Source of the DNA: an uncultured Lachnospiraceae bacterium
Lineage (GTDB): Bacteria; Bacillota; Clostridia; Lachnospirales; Lachnospiraceae
DNA: 64,000 nucleotides
NCBI GenBank assembly: GCA_902476265.1
Contig: CABSCP010000006.1
Span: 62,001-126,000 of the forward strand
Reading direction: 5' to 3'
In this document: piece after piece, positions 16,201 through 24,906 of the stretch
How the letters are laid out: every line of letters begins with the position of its first letter
Numbering within the stretch: position 1 is the first letter of the stretch
Program-made: the position numbers and the translations under genes
The notes under the pieces: model-generated
Databases searched by the model: none
Told to the model about the DNA's origin: nothing
What the model saw: the letters and a program-made list of their open reading frames with translations, nothing else

Positions 16201-16803
16201 ATGAATGACAAATTTTTTGATTTAAAACAGGAGAAGCAGGACCGGATGATCAATGGGGCGCTGAAGGTGTTTTCCAGAAGCGGCTACCGCCATGCCAGCA
16301 CGGACGATATTGTAAAGGAGGCGGGGATCAGCAAGGGCCTGCTTTTTCATTACTTTGAAAGCAAACTGGGACTGTATACTTTTTTATTCGATTACAGCAC
16401 CCGGTTTATGCTGCTGGAATTTTCCAGGGAAGTGGACCGCTCTGAGACGGATTTCTTTGAACTGACCAGGCAGATGGAACGGGCCAGGATGCAGGTGATG
16501 AAACTCTATCCCTATATGCAGCGTTTTTTGAATCTGGGAATGAAGGAAGAACATCCGGAAGCGGTAGCGGAGACGGAAGAAAAAAGGACGGATTACCGGG
16601 AAAAAATGCGGGCCTACAACATGCAGGCGGATTACAGCATTTTTGCAGGAGTCGGGGATTCTGACCGGATCATCCGGCTGGTGCGCTATACCATAGACGG
16701 GCTTACGGAAGAAATGACCGGGCGGTATGATTTTACCCCGGAAAAGCTTTACAGGGAAATCTGTGAATACATTGATATCTTACGGAGGATGATGGAGAAA
16801 TGA
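16201..16803 (+). CDS. TetR/AcrR family transcriptional regulator
   Basis: A 200-residue one-component repressor. The N-terminal helix-turn-helix is typical: DRMINGALKVFSRSGYRHASTDDIVKEAGISKGLLFHYFESK, residues about 12-54, after which the ligand domain is not recognisable beyond a helical fold. The ATG at 16201 has GGGGG ten bases before it; an in-frame GTG at 16183 is possible. The gene overlaps the DUF6062 gene by four bases (ATGA), so both are translated together and the DUF6062 protein is the likely functional partner or target. The candidate operator lies just upstream. Confidence 0.9.
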   Translation: MNDKFFDLKQEKQDRMINGALKVFSRSGYRHASTDDIVKEAGISKGLLFHYFESKLGLYTFLFDYSTRFMLLEFSREVDRSETDFFELTRQMERARMQVMKLYPYMQRFLNLGMKEEHPEAVAETEEKRTDYREKMRAYNMQADYSIFAGVGDSDRIIRLVRYTIDGLTEEMTGRYDFTPEKLYREICEYIDILRRMMEK

Positions 16804-17558
16804 AGGAAAAACTGTATACCATACCGTTAAACGACGCGGTGAACGCCGGGGACGAATGCCCTTTCTGCTACATTGAGCGGAATGTGGAACAGGATCTGAT
16901 GGACTTTGTGCTGGGCTCCTGCGCCTCCTATATGGAGAGCGATGTCCGGGAAGACACGGACAGAGAAGGCTTCTGCCGTGCGCACATGAAAAAAATGTTC
17001 GATTATGGCAATACCCTGGGTAACGGCTGGATTTTAAAGACCCATTATAAGAAACTGCTGGCGGAAATGGAGAGCCGGTTTAAGCAGTTTAAGCCGGGCA
17101 AGACATCCATGGCGGACCGGTTCCGCAAGACCACCCAGCAAAATCCCATCGGCCAGTGGGTGGAGAAACGGGAGTCCACCTGCTATATCTGCGACCGCTT
17201 TAAGAAGGATTACGAACGGTATCTGGACACCTTTTTTTACCTTTACAAAAATGATCCCGCGTTTGTGGAAAAGATTCAAAACGGCAAGGGGTTCTGCCTG
17301 CACCATTTCGGGGATCTGTGCAACGGGGCGGACAGCCGCCTTTCCGATCAGGAAAAGGAAACTTTTTACCCCATGATTTTTGAGGTGATGAAAAAAAACA
17401 TGGAGCGCATGAGCGCGGACGTGGACTGGCTCATTGAGAAATTTGATTATCTCAACAAGGATGCGGACTGGAAAAATTCCAAAGATGCGGTGCAGAGGGG
17501 GATGCAGAAGCTGCGCGGCGGCTATCCGGCCGATCCCGTATATAAGATGAATAAATAG
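16800..17558 (+). CDS. DUF6062 family protein with two CxxC/CxxH modules
   Basis: A 252-residue soluble protein of the DUF6062 type. Two similar modules are visible: CPFC (21-24) followed by FCRAH (58-62), and CYIC (near 125) followed by FCLHH (near 165). Each gives a C-x2-C plus C-x2-H set, which fits a duplicated zinc- or redox-active site. No catalytic family was recognised. It is translationally coupled to the TetR regulator upstream, so its expression probably answers to the same signal, maybe a metal or thiol stress (inference). Confidence 0.8.
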   Translation: MKEKLYTIPLNDAVNAGDECPFCYIERNVEQDLMDFVLGSCASYMESDVREDTDREGFCRAHMKKMFDYGNTLGNGWILKTHYKKLLAEMESRFKQFKPGKTSMADRFRKTTQQNPIGQWVEKRESTCYICDRFKKDYERYLDTFFYLYKNDPAFVEKIQNGKGFCLHHFGDLCNGADSRLSDQEKETFYPMIFEVMKKNMERMSADVDWLIEKFDYLNKDADWKNSKDAVQRGMQKLRGGYPADPVYKMNK

Positions 17559-17583
17559 GGATTTGGTATGAGGAGATGATGCT

Positions 17584-18276
17584 TTGCGAAATAGAGTCAG
17601 TCAAATGATTGCAGTAACAGCAGTGTTATTCGGAATTTTATTGTTTGCAGCGTATAATAGGGATATGAAGACATGTATTTTCCGGGGGGAAGCTGAGGAA
17701 AGCATAGACTTGGAAAAAATCTTCCTGTCAGGAACGCTGGAATGGGGAATGACACAGCAGGAAGTACTGAAGGCATTGAATCTACAGGAATCTGATGTTG
17801 TACTGGAAGAAGAGACCCTGCCTGAGGAAGAAAAATATGCTCCCAGAACACACATCATTATGCGCTGTAACAAATTCAGCTTTCGGGAAGAAAAGGTAAA
17901 TGTTATATTTACCTTCGTGAAAAAAGACACTGATCCGGCGTGGGACATAGGGGTTAGCAGAATGAAAATTGAGGTGTGTGAGGACGACAGCGGTATCGCT
18001 TCCGCCATTCAGAAGGCATTTCGTGACAGCAATTTGAATGTTAGTGTGAAGCCGGAGAAATTGACGGAGGAACAGAAAGCGATTCTTCGTCAATATTGTG
18101 CTGCCTCTTACCCTGGCATGAACGGTTATTTGTTTGAATATGATGGGATTATGAGCTATGATGGAATTGCCCTAGGGGATAAAGACGAAGGCGTATATTA
18201 TCTGGTGACTGTGCGGGCGGAATTTCCGGCGGTGTGGAACCGCTATGTGATACCCAATATTATTAAAAAAGAATAA
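17584..18276 (+). CDS. Hypothetical membrane-anchored protein
   Basis: A 230-residue protein, not recognised. The start is TTG at 17584, eight bases behind AGGAG. Residues 5-24 are a single hydrophobic segment (MIAVTAVLFGILLFAAY), then a soluble outside domain with LEWGMTQQEVLKAL, a pattern often seen in small secreted regulatory or inhibitor-like domains. It follows the DUF6062 gene by 25 bases, so may share its transcript, but its base use is slightly richer in A and T. Confidence 0.65.
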   Translation: MRNRVSQMIAVTAVLFGILLFAAYNRDMKTCIFRGEAEESIDLEKIFLSGTLEWGMTQQEVLKALNLQESDVVLEEETLPEEEKYAPRTHIIMRCNKFSFREEKVNVIFTFVKKDTDPAWDIGVSRMKIEVCEDDSGIASAIQKAFRDSNLNVSVKPEKLTEEQKAILRQYCAASYPGMNGYLFEYDGIMSYDGIALGDKDEGVYYLVTVRAEFPAVWNRYVIPNIIKKE

Positions 18277-18347
18277 ACTTCCTGTTGGAATTTGTCTCAA
18301 TTTGTGATATTCTTTTCAAAATAGGGCTTTTTTGAGGAGATTTCAGA

Positions 18348-19607
18348 ATGAGTGAAAAAGAGACAAAAATAGTGGATCACGACTATTCCCTGATGCCGGT
18401 GCCGAAGTTTGCGAGACGCCGGTTTCTGACGATGTTCATGATCATGCTGGGCTTCACCTTCTTTTCGGCGAGCATGTGGACAGGCCAGCAGCTGGGTGAC
18501 AGCCTGGATCTGGGCGGCTTCATCGGCGCGTTGGTTCTGGGCGGCATCATTTTAGGCGCTTATACCGGGGCGCTGGCCTATGTGGGCGCAAAGACCGGGC
18601 TTTCCCTGGATCTTCTGGCGCAGCATTCTTTTGGAGCGAAAGGTTCCTGGCTGCCTTCCGCGCTGATCAGCTTCACACAGATCGGCTGGTTCGGCGTGGG
18701 CGTGGCCATGTTCGCCATTCCGGTGGCCAAACTGATCGCGCCGGACAACGTCTGGCTTCCGTATCTGCTGGTGGCCGTCGCGGGAATCTGTATGACGGGC
18801 TCCGCCTTTTTCGGCATCCGCGCCATGACTATTGTGAGCTACATTTCCGTACCCTTAATCGCGGCGCTGGGAATTGCGGCTATGGCCATTGCCATCAAAA
18901 ACGGGGATGTTTCCCTGGCGGAGAAATTTGCCCAGAACCAGGGAATGAGTGTGATCACGGGCGCGGGCCTGGTGATCGGCTCCTTTGTCAGCGGCGGTAC
19001 CGCCACCCCCAACTTCGCCCGTTTTGCCAAAAGTGCGAAACAGGCGGTGATCGTGACGCTGGCTGCCTTTTTCCTGGGAAACAGCCTGATGTTCTGTTTT
19101 GGGGCGGTGAGCGGCGTCTATGTGGGCGGCAACGATATTTTTGAAGTCATGGTGGCGCTGAATCTGACCGCATTCGCCATCATCGTGCTGGGATTGAACA
19201 TCTGGACCACCAATGATAATGCGCTGTATTCCGCCGGCCTGGGCCTTTCCAACATTACAAAGATCAAAAAAAGTCCCATGGTGCTGATTTCCGGCGCGCT
19301 GGGAACCGTGACGGCCATCTGGCTGTATAACAATTTCGTGGGCTGGCTGAACGTGTTAAACTGCACCCTTCCGCCGGTGGGCGCGATCATTGTCCTGGGT
19401 TATTTCTGCAACAGAAAAGAATACGAACAGTGGGATGTGATCAAAAAGCAGGTGAACTGGTTCGCCATCCTGGGCGTGATCGCCGGGGCGGTGGTTGCCA
19501 ATGTGGTCCCTGTGGGTATCGCTTCCTTAAACGGTGTGGCGGTGGCATGTGTATGCTATCTCATCGGGCAAATGGTTGATAAAAAAGCCGCAAAGGCGGC
19601 AAAATAA
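18348..19607 (+). CDS. codB: Cytosine permease (NCS1 family)
   Basis: A 419-residue inner-membrane symporter with about twelve membrane segments, close in layout to CodB. It takes up cytosine. The N-terminal DHDYSLMPVP and RRRFLTMFMIMLGFTFFSASMW stretches and the GLNIWTTNDNALY segment (about 284-296) are NCS1/CodB characteristics. The next gene is cytosine deaminase, the standard partner. A GAGGAG site lies nine bases ahead of the ATG. Confidence 0.94.
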   Translation: MSEKETKIVDHDYSLMPVPKFARRRFLTMFMIMLGFTFFSASMWTGQQLGDSLDLGGFIGALVLGGIILGAYTGALAYVGAKTGLSLDLLAQHSFGAKGSWLPSALISFTQIGWFGVGVAMFAIPVAKLIAPDNVWLPYLLVAVAGICMTGSAFFGIRAMTIVSYISVPLIAALGIAAMAIAIKNGDVSLAEKFAQNQGMSVITGAGLVIGSFVSGGTATPNFARFAKSAKQAVIVTLAAFFLGNSLMFCFGAVSGVYVGGNDIFEVMVALNLTAFAIIVLGLNIWTTNDNALYSAGLGLSNITKIKKSPMVLISGALGTVTAIWLYNNFVGWLNVLNCTLPPVGAIIVLGYFCNRKEYEQWDVIKKQVNWFAILGVIAGAVVANVVPVGIASLNGVAVACVCYLIGQMVDKKAAKAAK

Positions 19608-19680
19608 GTGAATTGGGCGTACGGCGGCTGTCGTGCGCCTTAAAACTGTACCGCAGCATGACAAAGAAAGGGGACACAGG

Positions 19681-20916
19681 ATGTTAATTAAAAATATTCA
19701 TCTGGAAAACAGCACGGATACCACCGATATACGGGTGAAAGACGGAAAATTTGAAAGGATCGCAAAACATATGACTCCGGAGCCGGGAGAAGAGGTGATT
19801 GACGGCACAGGATGCATGATCCTGCCGCCTTTCATCGAGTCTCATGTGCATTTGGATACCTGTCTGACCGCGGGAGATCCCGACTGGAACAGAAGCGGCA
19901 CGCTTTTTGAAGGGATTGAATTATGGAGCAAACGCAAAGAAAAGCTTTCCAAAGCCGACGTGAAGGAGCGGGCAGGGCGCGCCATTCGGATGCAGGCGGC
20001 AAACGGGGTGCAGTTTGTGCGCACCCATGTGGACGTGACCGATCCGGCGCTGACGGCCATGGAGGCCATGCTGGAGTTAAAGGATGAGCTGAAAGATCTG
20101 GTGACGGTTCAGATCGTAGCCTTTCCTCAGGAGGGGATTTTAAGCTTCCCCAACGGAAAACAGCTTCTGGAGGATGCGGTGAAGATGGGGGCGGACTGTG
20201 TGGGCGCCATCCCCCATTTTGAGTTCACCAGGGAATACAGCGTGGAGTCTTTAAATTATGCCTGCAGTCTGGCGGTGAAATATGACCGCCTGATGGATGT
20301 CCATTGTGATGAAATTGACGACGAGGCTTCCAGAGGGCTGGAGACGCTGGCCTGCAGAGCGCTGGAACTGGAACTTTTTGACCGGGTGACCGCCAGCCAC
20401 ACCACGGCCATGCATTCCTATAACAATGCTTATGTAAACCGGCTGATGCGGCTTTTATCCATGAGCAAAATCAACTTCGTATCCAATCCGCTGGTGAACA
20501 CCCATCTGCAGGGACGGGTGGACACCTATCCCAAACGCCGGGGCGTGACCCGGGTGAAGGAACTGCTGGCGGCAGGCTGTAACGTGTCCTTTGGACATGA
20601 CGATATTTTTGATCCCTGGTATCCGCTGGGGACGGGCAATATGAGGGATACCGTGTTCATGGGGCTTCATGTGTGCCAGATGATGGGATATGAGGAAATT
20701 TTAAATTCCTATCGGCTGATCACCTACAATGCGGCAAAGACGCTGCATCTGGGGGAGACTTACGGCATCCGGGAAAAGAATCCCGCAGATTTTCTCATCC
20801 TCAATGCGGAGAATTTCTATGACGCGCTCAATAAAAAGAGCGAAATTTTATACTCCTACCGGGGCGGTAAGCTGCTGGCAAAGACAGTGCCCGCCCGGAC
20901 GGAAATCTGTTTTTAA
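19681..20916 (+). CDS. codA: Cytosine deaminase
   Basis: A 411-residue amidohydrolase that converts cytosine to uracil plus ammonia. Metal ligands and CodA hallmarks are visible: ESHVHLDTC (HxH near 60), VHCDEIDDEASR (near 206), TASHTTAMHSY (near 240), and GHDDIFDPWYPLGTGNM (near 305, the conserved Asp). The ATG at 19681 is chosen because AAAGGGGA precedes it; an in-frame start 48 bases earlier has no such site. A small hairpin (GGCG...CGCC, about 19617-19640) lies between codB and this gene. Together with codB and the uracil permease, it forms a pyrimidine-base salvage group. Confidence 0.95.
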   Translation: MLIKNIHLENSTDTTDIRVKDGKFERIAKHMTPEPGEEVIDGTGCMILPPFIESHVHLDTCLTAGDPDWNRSGTLFEGIELWSKRKEKLSKADVKERAGRAIRMQAANGVQFVRTHVDVTDPALTAMEAMLELKDELKDLVTVQIVAFPQEGILSFPNGKQLLEDAVKMGADCVGAIPHFEFTREYSVESLNYACSLAVKYDRLMDVHCDEIDDEASRGLETLACRALELELFDRVTASHTTAMHSYNNAYVNRLMRLLSMSKINFVSNPLVNTHLQGRVDTYPKRRGVTRVKELLAAGCNVSFGHDDIFDPWYPLGTGNMRDTVFMGLHVCQMMGYEEILNSYRLITYNAAKTLHLGETYGIREKNPADFLILNAENFYDALNKKSEILYSYRGGKLLAKTVPARTEICF

Positions 20917-20925
20917 AGGTGATTT

Positions 20926-22299
20926 ATGAATTTGCAAAAGAAAAAGAACTCGGTTTCCATTGATACACAAAATTTTAACCGGCGGGTGATGGCGCTGGTG
21001 GTCCCCATGGCGCTGCAGAATCTGATCAATGTGGGCGTCAATGCCACCGACGTCATCATGCTGGGAAAAGTGGGAGAGAAGGTCCTTTCCGGCTGTTCCC
21101 TGGCAGGCCAGGTATTGTTCATTTTAAATCTGTTTTTGTTCGGCATGACCTCCGGCGCATCGGTGCTGACCGCTCAGTACTGGGGAAAAGGAAACCGGGA
21201 AGCCATTGAAAAAATCCTGGGGATCGTGATCCGGCTGGCGGAGACTGCGGGAATTGCGTTCATGCTCATCACGCTTGTGATCCCGCAGCACATCATGCAT
21301 ATTTTTACCAATGATCCGGAGGTGATCGCGGAAGGCTGTAAGTATCTGCGGATCGTGGCATTCACTTATCCGGTGACCGTTTTTACCATGGCTTATTTAA
21401 ACGTGATGAAATCGGTGGAAAAGGTGGTCATTTCAACCGTCGTTTACGCCAGCTCCCTGGCGCTGAATTTCTGCATCAATGCGGTTTTGATTTTCGGGCT
21501 GTTCGGCGCGCCCGCGCTGGGAATTGTGGGCGCGGCTATCGGTACGCTGTGCGCCAGACTGCTGGAGCTGGGAATTGTGCTCTTCTATGCCCGGCGGTTT
21601 AACCGTGATATCAAGGTGCGGCCCGGGTATATTTTACATATGGACAAAGTCCTGTTCCGGGACTTCATGCACTATTCGGGGCCGGTGATCATCAATGAGC
21701 TTTTCTGGGGTGTGGGCTATTCCGCCAACGCAGCCATTGTTGGCCATCTGGGCAGCAGCGCGGTAGCGGCCAATTCCGTGGCCCATGTGTGCAGACAGCT
21801 GGCTCAGGTAGTGGTCTTTGGCATCGGCAATGCCACCGCCATCATGATCGGCAAGGTCATCGGCGAAGGCCGTACCGACCTGGCGGAAGAATACGGACGC
21901 CGTTTTGTGCGGCTGTCCTTCCTCGGCGGCATCTGCGGCGGGCTGCTGATCTTTCTCATCCGGCCCCTCATCATTGCAGGGCTGTCTTTTGAAGGTCAGA
22001 CTGCAGTTTATATGAATGCATTTTTATGTATCATGTCCTATTATGTGGTGGCCCAGGCGCTGAACACCGATCTGGTGGTGGGCGTTTTCCGGGCGGGAGG
22101 AGATACCCGTTTTGGGATGATCCTGGATATGAGCACCATGTGGTTTGGCTCTATCCTGATCGGGGCACTGGCGGCTTTTGTATTCAAATGGCCGGTGATT
22201 GCGGTTTATATCATCCTGCTTTCCGATGAAATCATAAAACTGCCTTTCTGCTTTTACAGATACCGGCAGAAGAAGTGGCTGGCCAATGTGACGCGCTGA
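20926..22299 (+). CDS. MATE family efflux transporter
   Basis: A 457-residue polytopic membrane protein with about twelve helices in two similar halves. MALVVPMALQNLINVGVNATDVIMLGKVGE at the N-terminus and AILVGHLGSSAVAANSV-like sequence in the second half are typical of the MATE (NorM/DinF) superfamily. These proteins export cationic drugs or metabolites with Na+ or H+. It starts nine bases after codA and so is in the same transcript. Possible substrates are toxic pyrimidine analogues or deamination products, but this is only from context. Confidence 0.92.
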   Translation: MNLQKKKNSVSIDTQNFNRRVMALVVPMALQNLINVGVNATDVIMLGKVGEKVLSGCSLAGQVLFILNLFLFGMTSGASVLTAQYWGKGNREAIEKILGIVIRLAETAGIAFMLITLVIPQHIMHIFTNDPEVIAEGCKYLRIVAFTYPVTVFTMAYLNVMKSVEKVVISTVVYASSLALNFCINAVLIFGLFGAPALGIVGAAIGTLCARLLELGIVLFYARRFNRDIKVRPGYILHMDKVLFRDFMHYSGPVIINELFWGVGYSANAAIVGHLGSSAVAANSVAHVCRQLAQVVVFGIGNATAIMIGKVIGEGRTDLAEEYGRRFVRLSFLGGICGGLLIFLIRPLIIAGLSFEGQTAVYMNAFLCIMSYYVVAQALNTDLVVGVFRAGGDTRFGMILDMSTMWFGSILIGALAAFVFKWPVIAVYIILLSDEIIKLPFCFYRYRQKKWLANVTR

Positions 22300-22336
22300 C
22301 CGCGTTAGGAAAGGCTGTATTCAAATTTGTCAGTGC

Positions 22337-22379
22337 GCCGGCAAAGGAAGTTTTGGTCTGGCCAAAATTTTCTGCCGGC
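22337..22379 (+). promoter_or_regulatory. Two-tier hairpin in the uraA leader
   Basis: GCCGGCA (22337-22343) pairs with TGCCGGC (22373-22379), and GTTTTGG with CCAAAAT inside it. It sits between the MATE gene and uraA and has no T-run. The PyrR binding consensus was not found. Role unknown. Confidence 0.4.
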
Positions 22380-22413
22380 TTGCATGAATAAAAATTCTTA
22401 GGAGGAAAAGGTA

Positions 22414-23685
22414 ATGAGTGAAAGAACCATGGGTCAGAAGATCATTCTCGGGATCCAGCATACCCTGGCGATGTTCGGGGCCACGGTGCTGGTGCCTACA
22501 CTGACCGGCTTAAGCGTTTCCATCACCCTGTTCTGCGCAGGTCTGGGCACGCTCCTGTTTCATCTGGTAACAAAGAAAAAGGTCCCCGTATTTTTGGGTT
22601 CCAGCTTCGCGTTTATGGCGGGCATTATGGCGGTAATCGGAAATTCCCGGGTGGGAGATCCGGATTATCTGGACAAACTGGCGGCTTTAAAGGGCGCGCT
22701 GATCGTGGCAGGTCTGGTATATGTGGTTTTTGCCCTGCTGATCAAACTGTTCGGTTATGAAAAGGTGAACAAGCTGCTGCCCCCCATTGTCACGGGACCT
22801 GTGATCATCGTGATCGGCCTGCGTCTGTCCGCTACGGCTATCAACAGCGCATTTTATTACAACGGGGAATTCAGCTTAAAATCCATTCTGGTGACAGTGG
22901 TGATTCTGGCAACCGTGATCATCGTTTCCATCTGGGCAAAGGGGATTTTTAATCTGATGCCGATCCTGTTTGCGATCATCGTGGGCTATCTGGTCTGCCT
23001 GCCGCTGGGCTTCTGTGATTTCACCGCGGTGCGGGAAGCGCACTGGATTTCCCTCACGGATCCGGACATCTATTCCCAGCTCTTATGCCTTCCCAAGTTT
23101 CAGCTGGATGCCATCATGGCGGTTGCACCCATCGCGCTGGTTACCATGATCGAGCATGTGGGCGATATCACCACCAACGGCGCGGTAGTGGGACAGAACT
23201 TCTTCAAAGATCCCGGCGTGCACCGCACCCTTTTGGGCGACGGTCTTGCCACCATGCTGGCCGGCCTGCTGGGCGGCCCTGCAAACACCACCTATGGCGA
23301 AAATACAGGTGTGCTTGCTGTGACCAAGGTTTATGATCCTTCCGTCATCCGTGTTGCCGCATGTTTTGCCATGCTGCTGGGCGTCATCGGAAAATTCGGC
23401 GGGTTCATCACCAGCATTCCCTCCCCGGTGACCGGCGCCATCAGCATTGTGCTTTACGGTATGATTTCCGCGGTGGGCGTCCGCATCCTGATCAATGCAA
23501 GGCTTAACTTCGGCAACAGCCGCAACCTGCTGACGGCCGCGATCATTCTGGTCATCGGGATCGGCTGTGACAGCATTCCGGTAACGGGAACCGTGACCAT
23601 TTCCGGTCTGGCGCTGGCAGCTGTGATTGGCATCATCATGGGACTGATCCTGCCGGAAGGCAATGATGCGGTTCTGACCGATTGA
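22414..23685 (+). CDS. uraA: Uracil permease (NCS2 family)
   Basis: A 423-residue membrane transporter of the nucleobase/ascorbate family with about fourteen helices. GIQHTLAMFGATVLVPTLTGL and VPVFLGSSFAFM near the N-terminus, and the MIEHVGDITTNGAVVG and GGPANTTYGENTGV segments (about 243-300) are the uracil-permease hallmarks, including the substrate-binding glutamates. It imports uracil, the product of the deaminase upstream. A strong AGGAGG site precedes the ATG. The 114-base gap with a hairpin may give it separate control. Confidence 0.95.
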   Translation: MSERTMGQKIILGIQHTLAMFGATVLVPTLTGLSVSITLFCAGLGTLLFHLVTKKKVPVFLGSSFAFMAGIMAVIGNSRVGDPDYLDKLAALKGALIVAGLVYVVFALLIKLFGYEKVNKLLPPIVTGPVIIVIGLRLSATAINSAFYYNGEFSLKSILVTVVILATVIIVSIWAKGIFNLMPILFAIIVGYLVCLPLGFCDFTAVREAHWISLTDPDIYSQLLCLPKFQLDAIMAVAPIALVTMIEHVGDITTNGAVVGQNFFKDPGVHRTLLGDGLATMLAGLLGGPANTTYGENTGVLAVTKVYDPSVIRVAACFAMLLGVIGKFGGFITSIPSPVTGAISIVLYGMISAVGVRILINARLNFGNSRNLLTAAIILVIGIGCDSIPVTGTVTISGLALAAVIGIIMGLILPEGNDAVLTD

Positions 23686-23713
23686 AAAAAGGGTTGAGAT
23701 AAAAGCGGCAGAT

Positions 23714-23761
23714 AGCCGGGGCAACGCTTCTTCAGGAAAACGGAGGGCTGTCCCGGCTTTC
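23714..23761 (+). terminator. Probable terminator behind uraA
   Basis: AGCCGGG (23714-23720) pairs with CCCGGCT (23752-23758), followed by a short T-rich tail. The loop is long (31 bases). Confidence 0.45.
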
Positions 23762-23785
23762 TCATTGGTTTGTCATAAAACGTGT

Positions 23786-24617
23786 TTATGAGCGGTCAAT
23801 ATCTTTTGTCAGCAGCTTTTGGTAAGAAAGATCCATTCCCAGCGCGCCGAGCGGCGCGGTGATCAGGATAGCCAATACGGCCACGGAAAGGATGATGGGG
23901 CCGCAGGAAAGTCCCATAGCCAGAGGGACGGAGCCGATGGCCGCCTGTACCGTGGCTTTGGGCAGATAAGCGATGATGCAGAAAAGCCGCTCTTTTTTGT
24001 TCAGAGAGGTTCCCAAAAGGCAGAGGAAAACCCCAAATGCCCGGAAAGCCAGGGCTGCAGCGATCATGAGAACAGCGGCAACGCCCGCGCTGAGGGTATA
24101 GCGGATATCTACCGCCGCTCCCACCAATACAAAGAGAATGACCTCGGCAGCCAGCCACAGCTTGCCAAATTTTTCGGAAAGCCGTTTGGAGACAAAGGCA
24201 ACGCTTTTTAGCTTGAGCGTGCAGGCCATGCTCATCACGGCCAGCAGTCCGGAAAGAGACACCACAGGTTTCAGCCGGGCTTCAACGGCCATCAGCAAAA
24301 ACGATACGCCCAGCACAATGATCACTTTCATGCTGTTTCGGACGCAGTGTTTATGGGCATAGGCCGTTTCAAAAAATAAGCTGAGTAAAAATCCGGCGGC
24401 CGCGCCAAGGACAATTCCCAGCAGGATGGATACCGGGATGTTCACAAAATCCGTCAGATGAGCGCTGCCGCCCTGGGCCATGCCGACAAAGGTGGAGAAG
24501 AGCACAATCACAAAAATATCGTCACAGGATGCCGATGATGCGGGGCAGTTTGAGCTTTTGACAGAGGGCAGCCATGGCCAGCCCCGCCAGAAAAATAAAA
24601 GCCAGTGATGTTAACAT
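23786..24617 (-). pseudogene. Cation/proton antiporter (CPA type), internal deletion with frameshift
   Basis: The gene starts well at ATG 24617 with AAGGAGGAC before it and encodes 31 residues (MLTSLAFIFLAGLAMAALCQ, KLKLPRIIG) before a TGA at 24524-24522. A second frame immediately beyond continues with ASCDDIFVIVLFSTFVGMAQGG and runs 241 codons to 23786 with SLSGLLAVMSM and LPKATVQAAIGSVPL, typical of the second half of this antiporter family. From memory of full-length members (about 390-400 residues), some 120-130 residues (helices 2-5) are lost between the two. The TGTGACGAT sequence at the join is shared by both frames. The remaining frame has a GTG at 24511 but would give a half transporter without the first helices. 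Confidence 0.82.
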
Positions 24618-24736
24618 AGAAATGTCCTCCTTATAATAGAAAAAAGCCGATGCTTTCTGCGAAAATGGAATCACAGAAGTCATCAGCCTTCAATCAGCGG
24701 TTTAGGTTTCCCAGGGGAGAACTTCATTCCCGAACC
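24618..24736 (-). ncRNA. Structured leader RNA, candidate cation-type riboswitch, before the antiporter pseudogene
   Basis: The transcript predicted from the promoter begins at GGTTCGGGA. The first 60 or so bases hold GGTT/AACC and GGGA/TCTCCC pairings and a GAAGT segment (near 24723) complementary to ACTTC (near 24679). The ACTTC arm also belongs to the terminator stem that follows, so two exclusive folds exist, as in a riboswitch with a transcription switch. The downstream gene is a cation antiporter, where ion-sensing riboswitches are known. I cannot assign a class with confidence. Confidence 0.6.
24640..24688 (-). terminator. Expression-platform terminator of the antiporter leader
   Basis: On the minus strand GGCTGATG (24688-24681) pairs with CATCGGC (24652-24646), with an inner TTCTG/CAGAA stem, and six T residues follow (24645-24640). 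The ribosome binding site is just beyond. Confidence 0.85.
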
Positions 24737-24737
24737 T

Positions 24738-24766
24738 ATTATAACGTCTCATTTTGTTTTTGTAAA
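24738..24766 (-). promoter_or_regulatory. Sigma-A promoter of the antiporter leader
   Basis: On the minus strand TTTACA (24766-24761) and a perfect TATAAT (24743-24738) are 17 bases apart. Initiation near 24731-24734 would begin the RNA at the structured element. Confidence 0.8.
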
Positions 24767-24906
24767 TCTTTTTATGGTTCTGCCGTCCGCAACAGTTCAC
24801 CTTTGAGCCAAGCTGCTGCTATTCTTCTGATTCTTGACAATCCCATTGAGAAAACCGGAATAATGTTATATGATATCATGGAAAATGTTACAGGAGGAAA
24901 ATCCGG

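Noticed and set aside
22337..22379. PyrR attenuator before uraA
   Set aside because: The PyrR-binding consensus was not found and no terminator with T-run follows.
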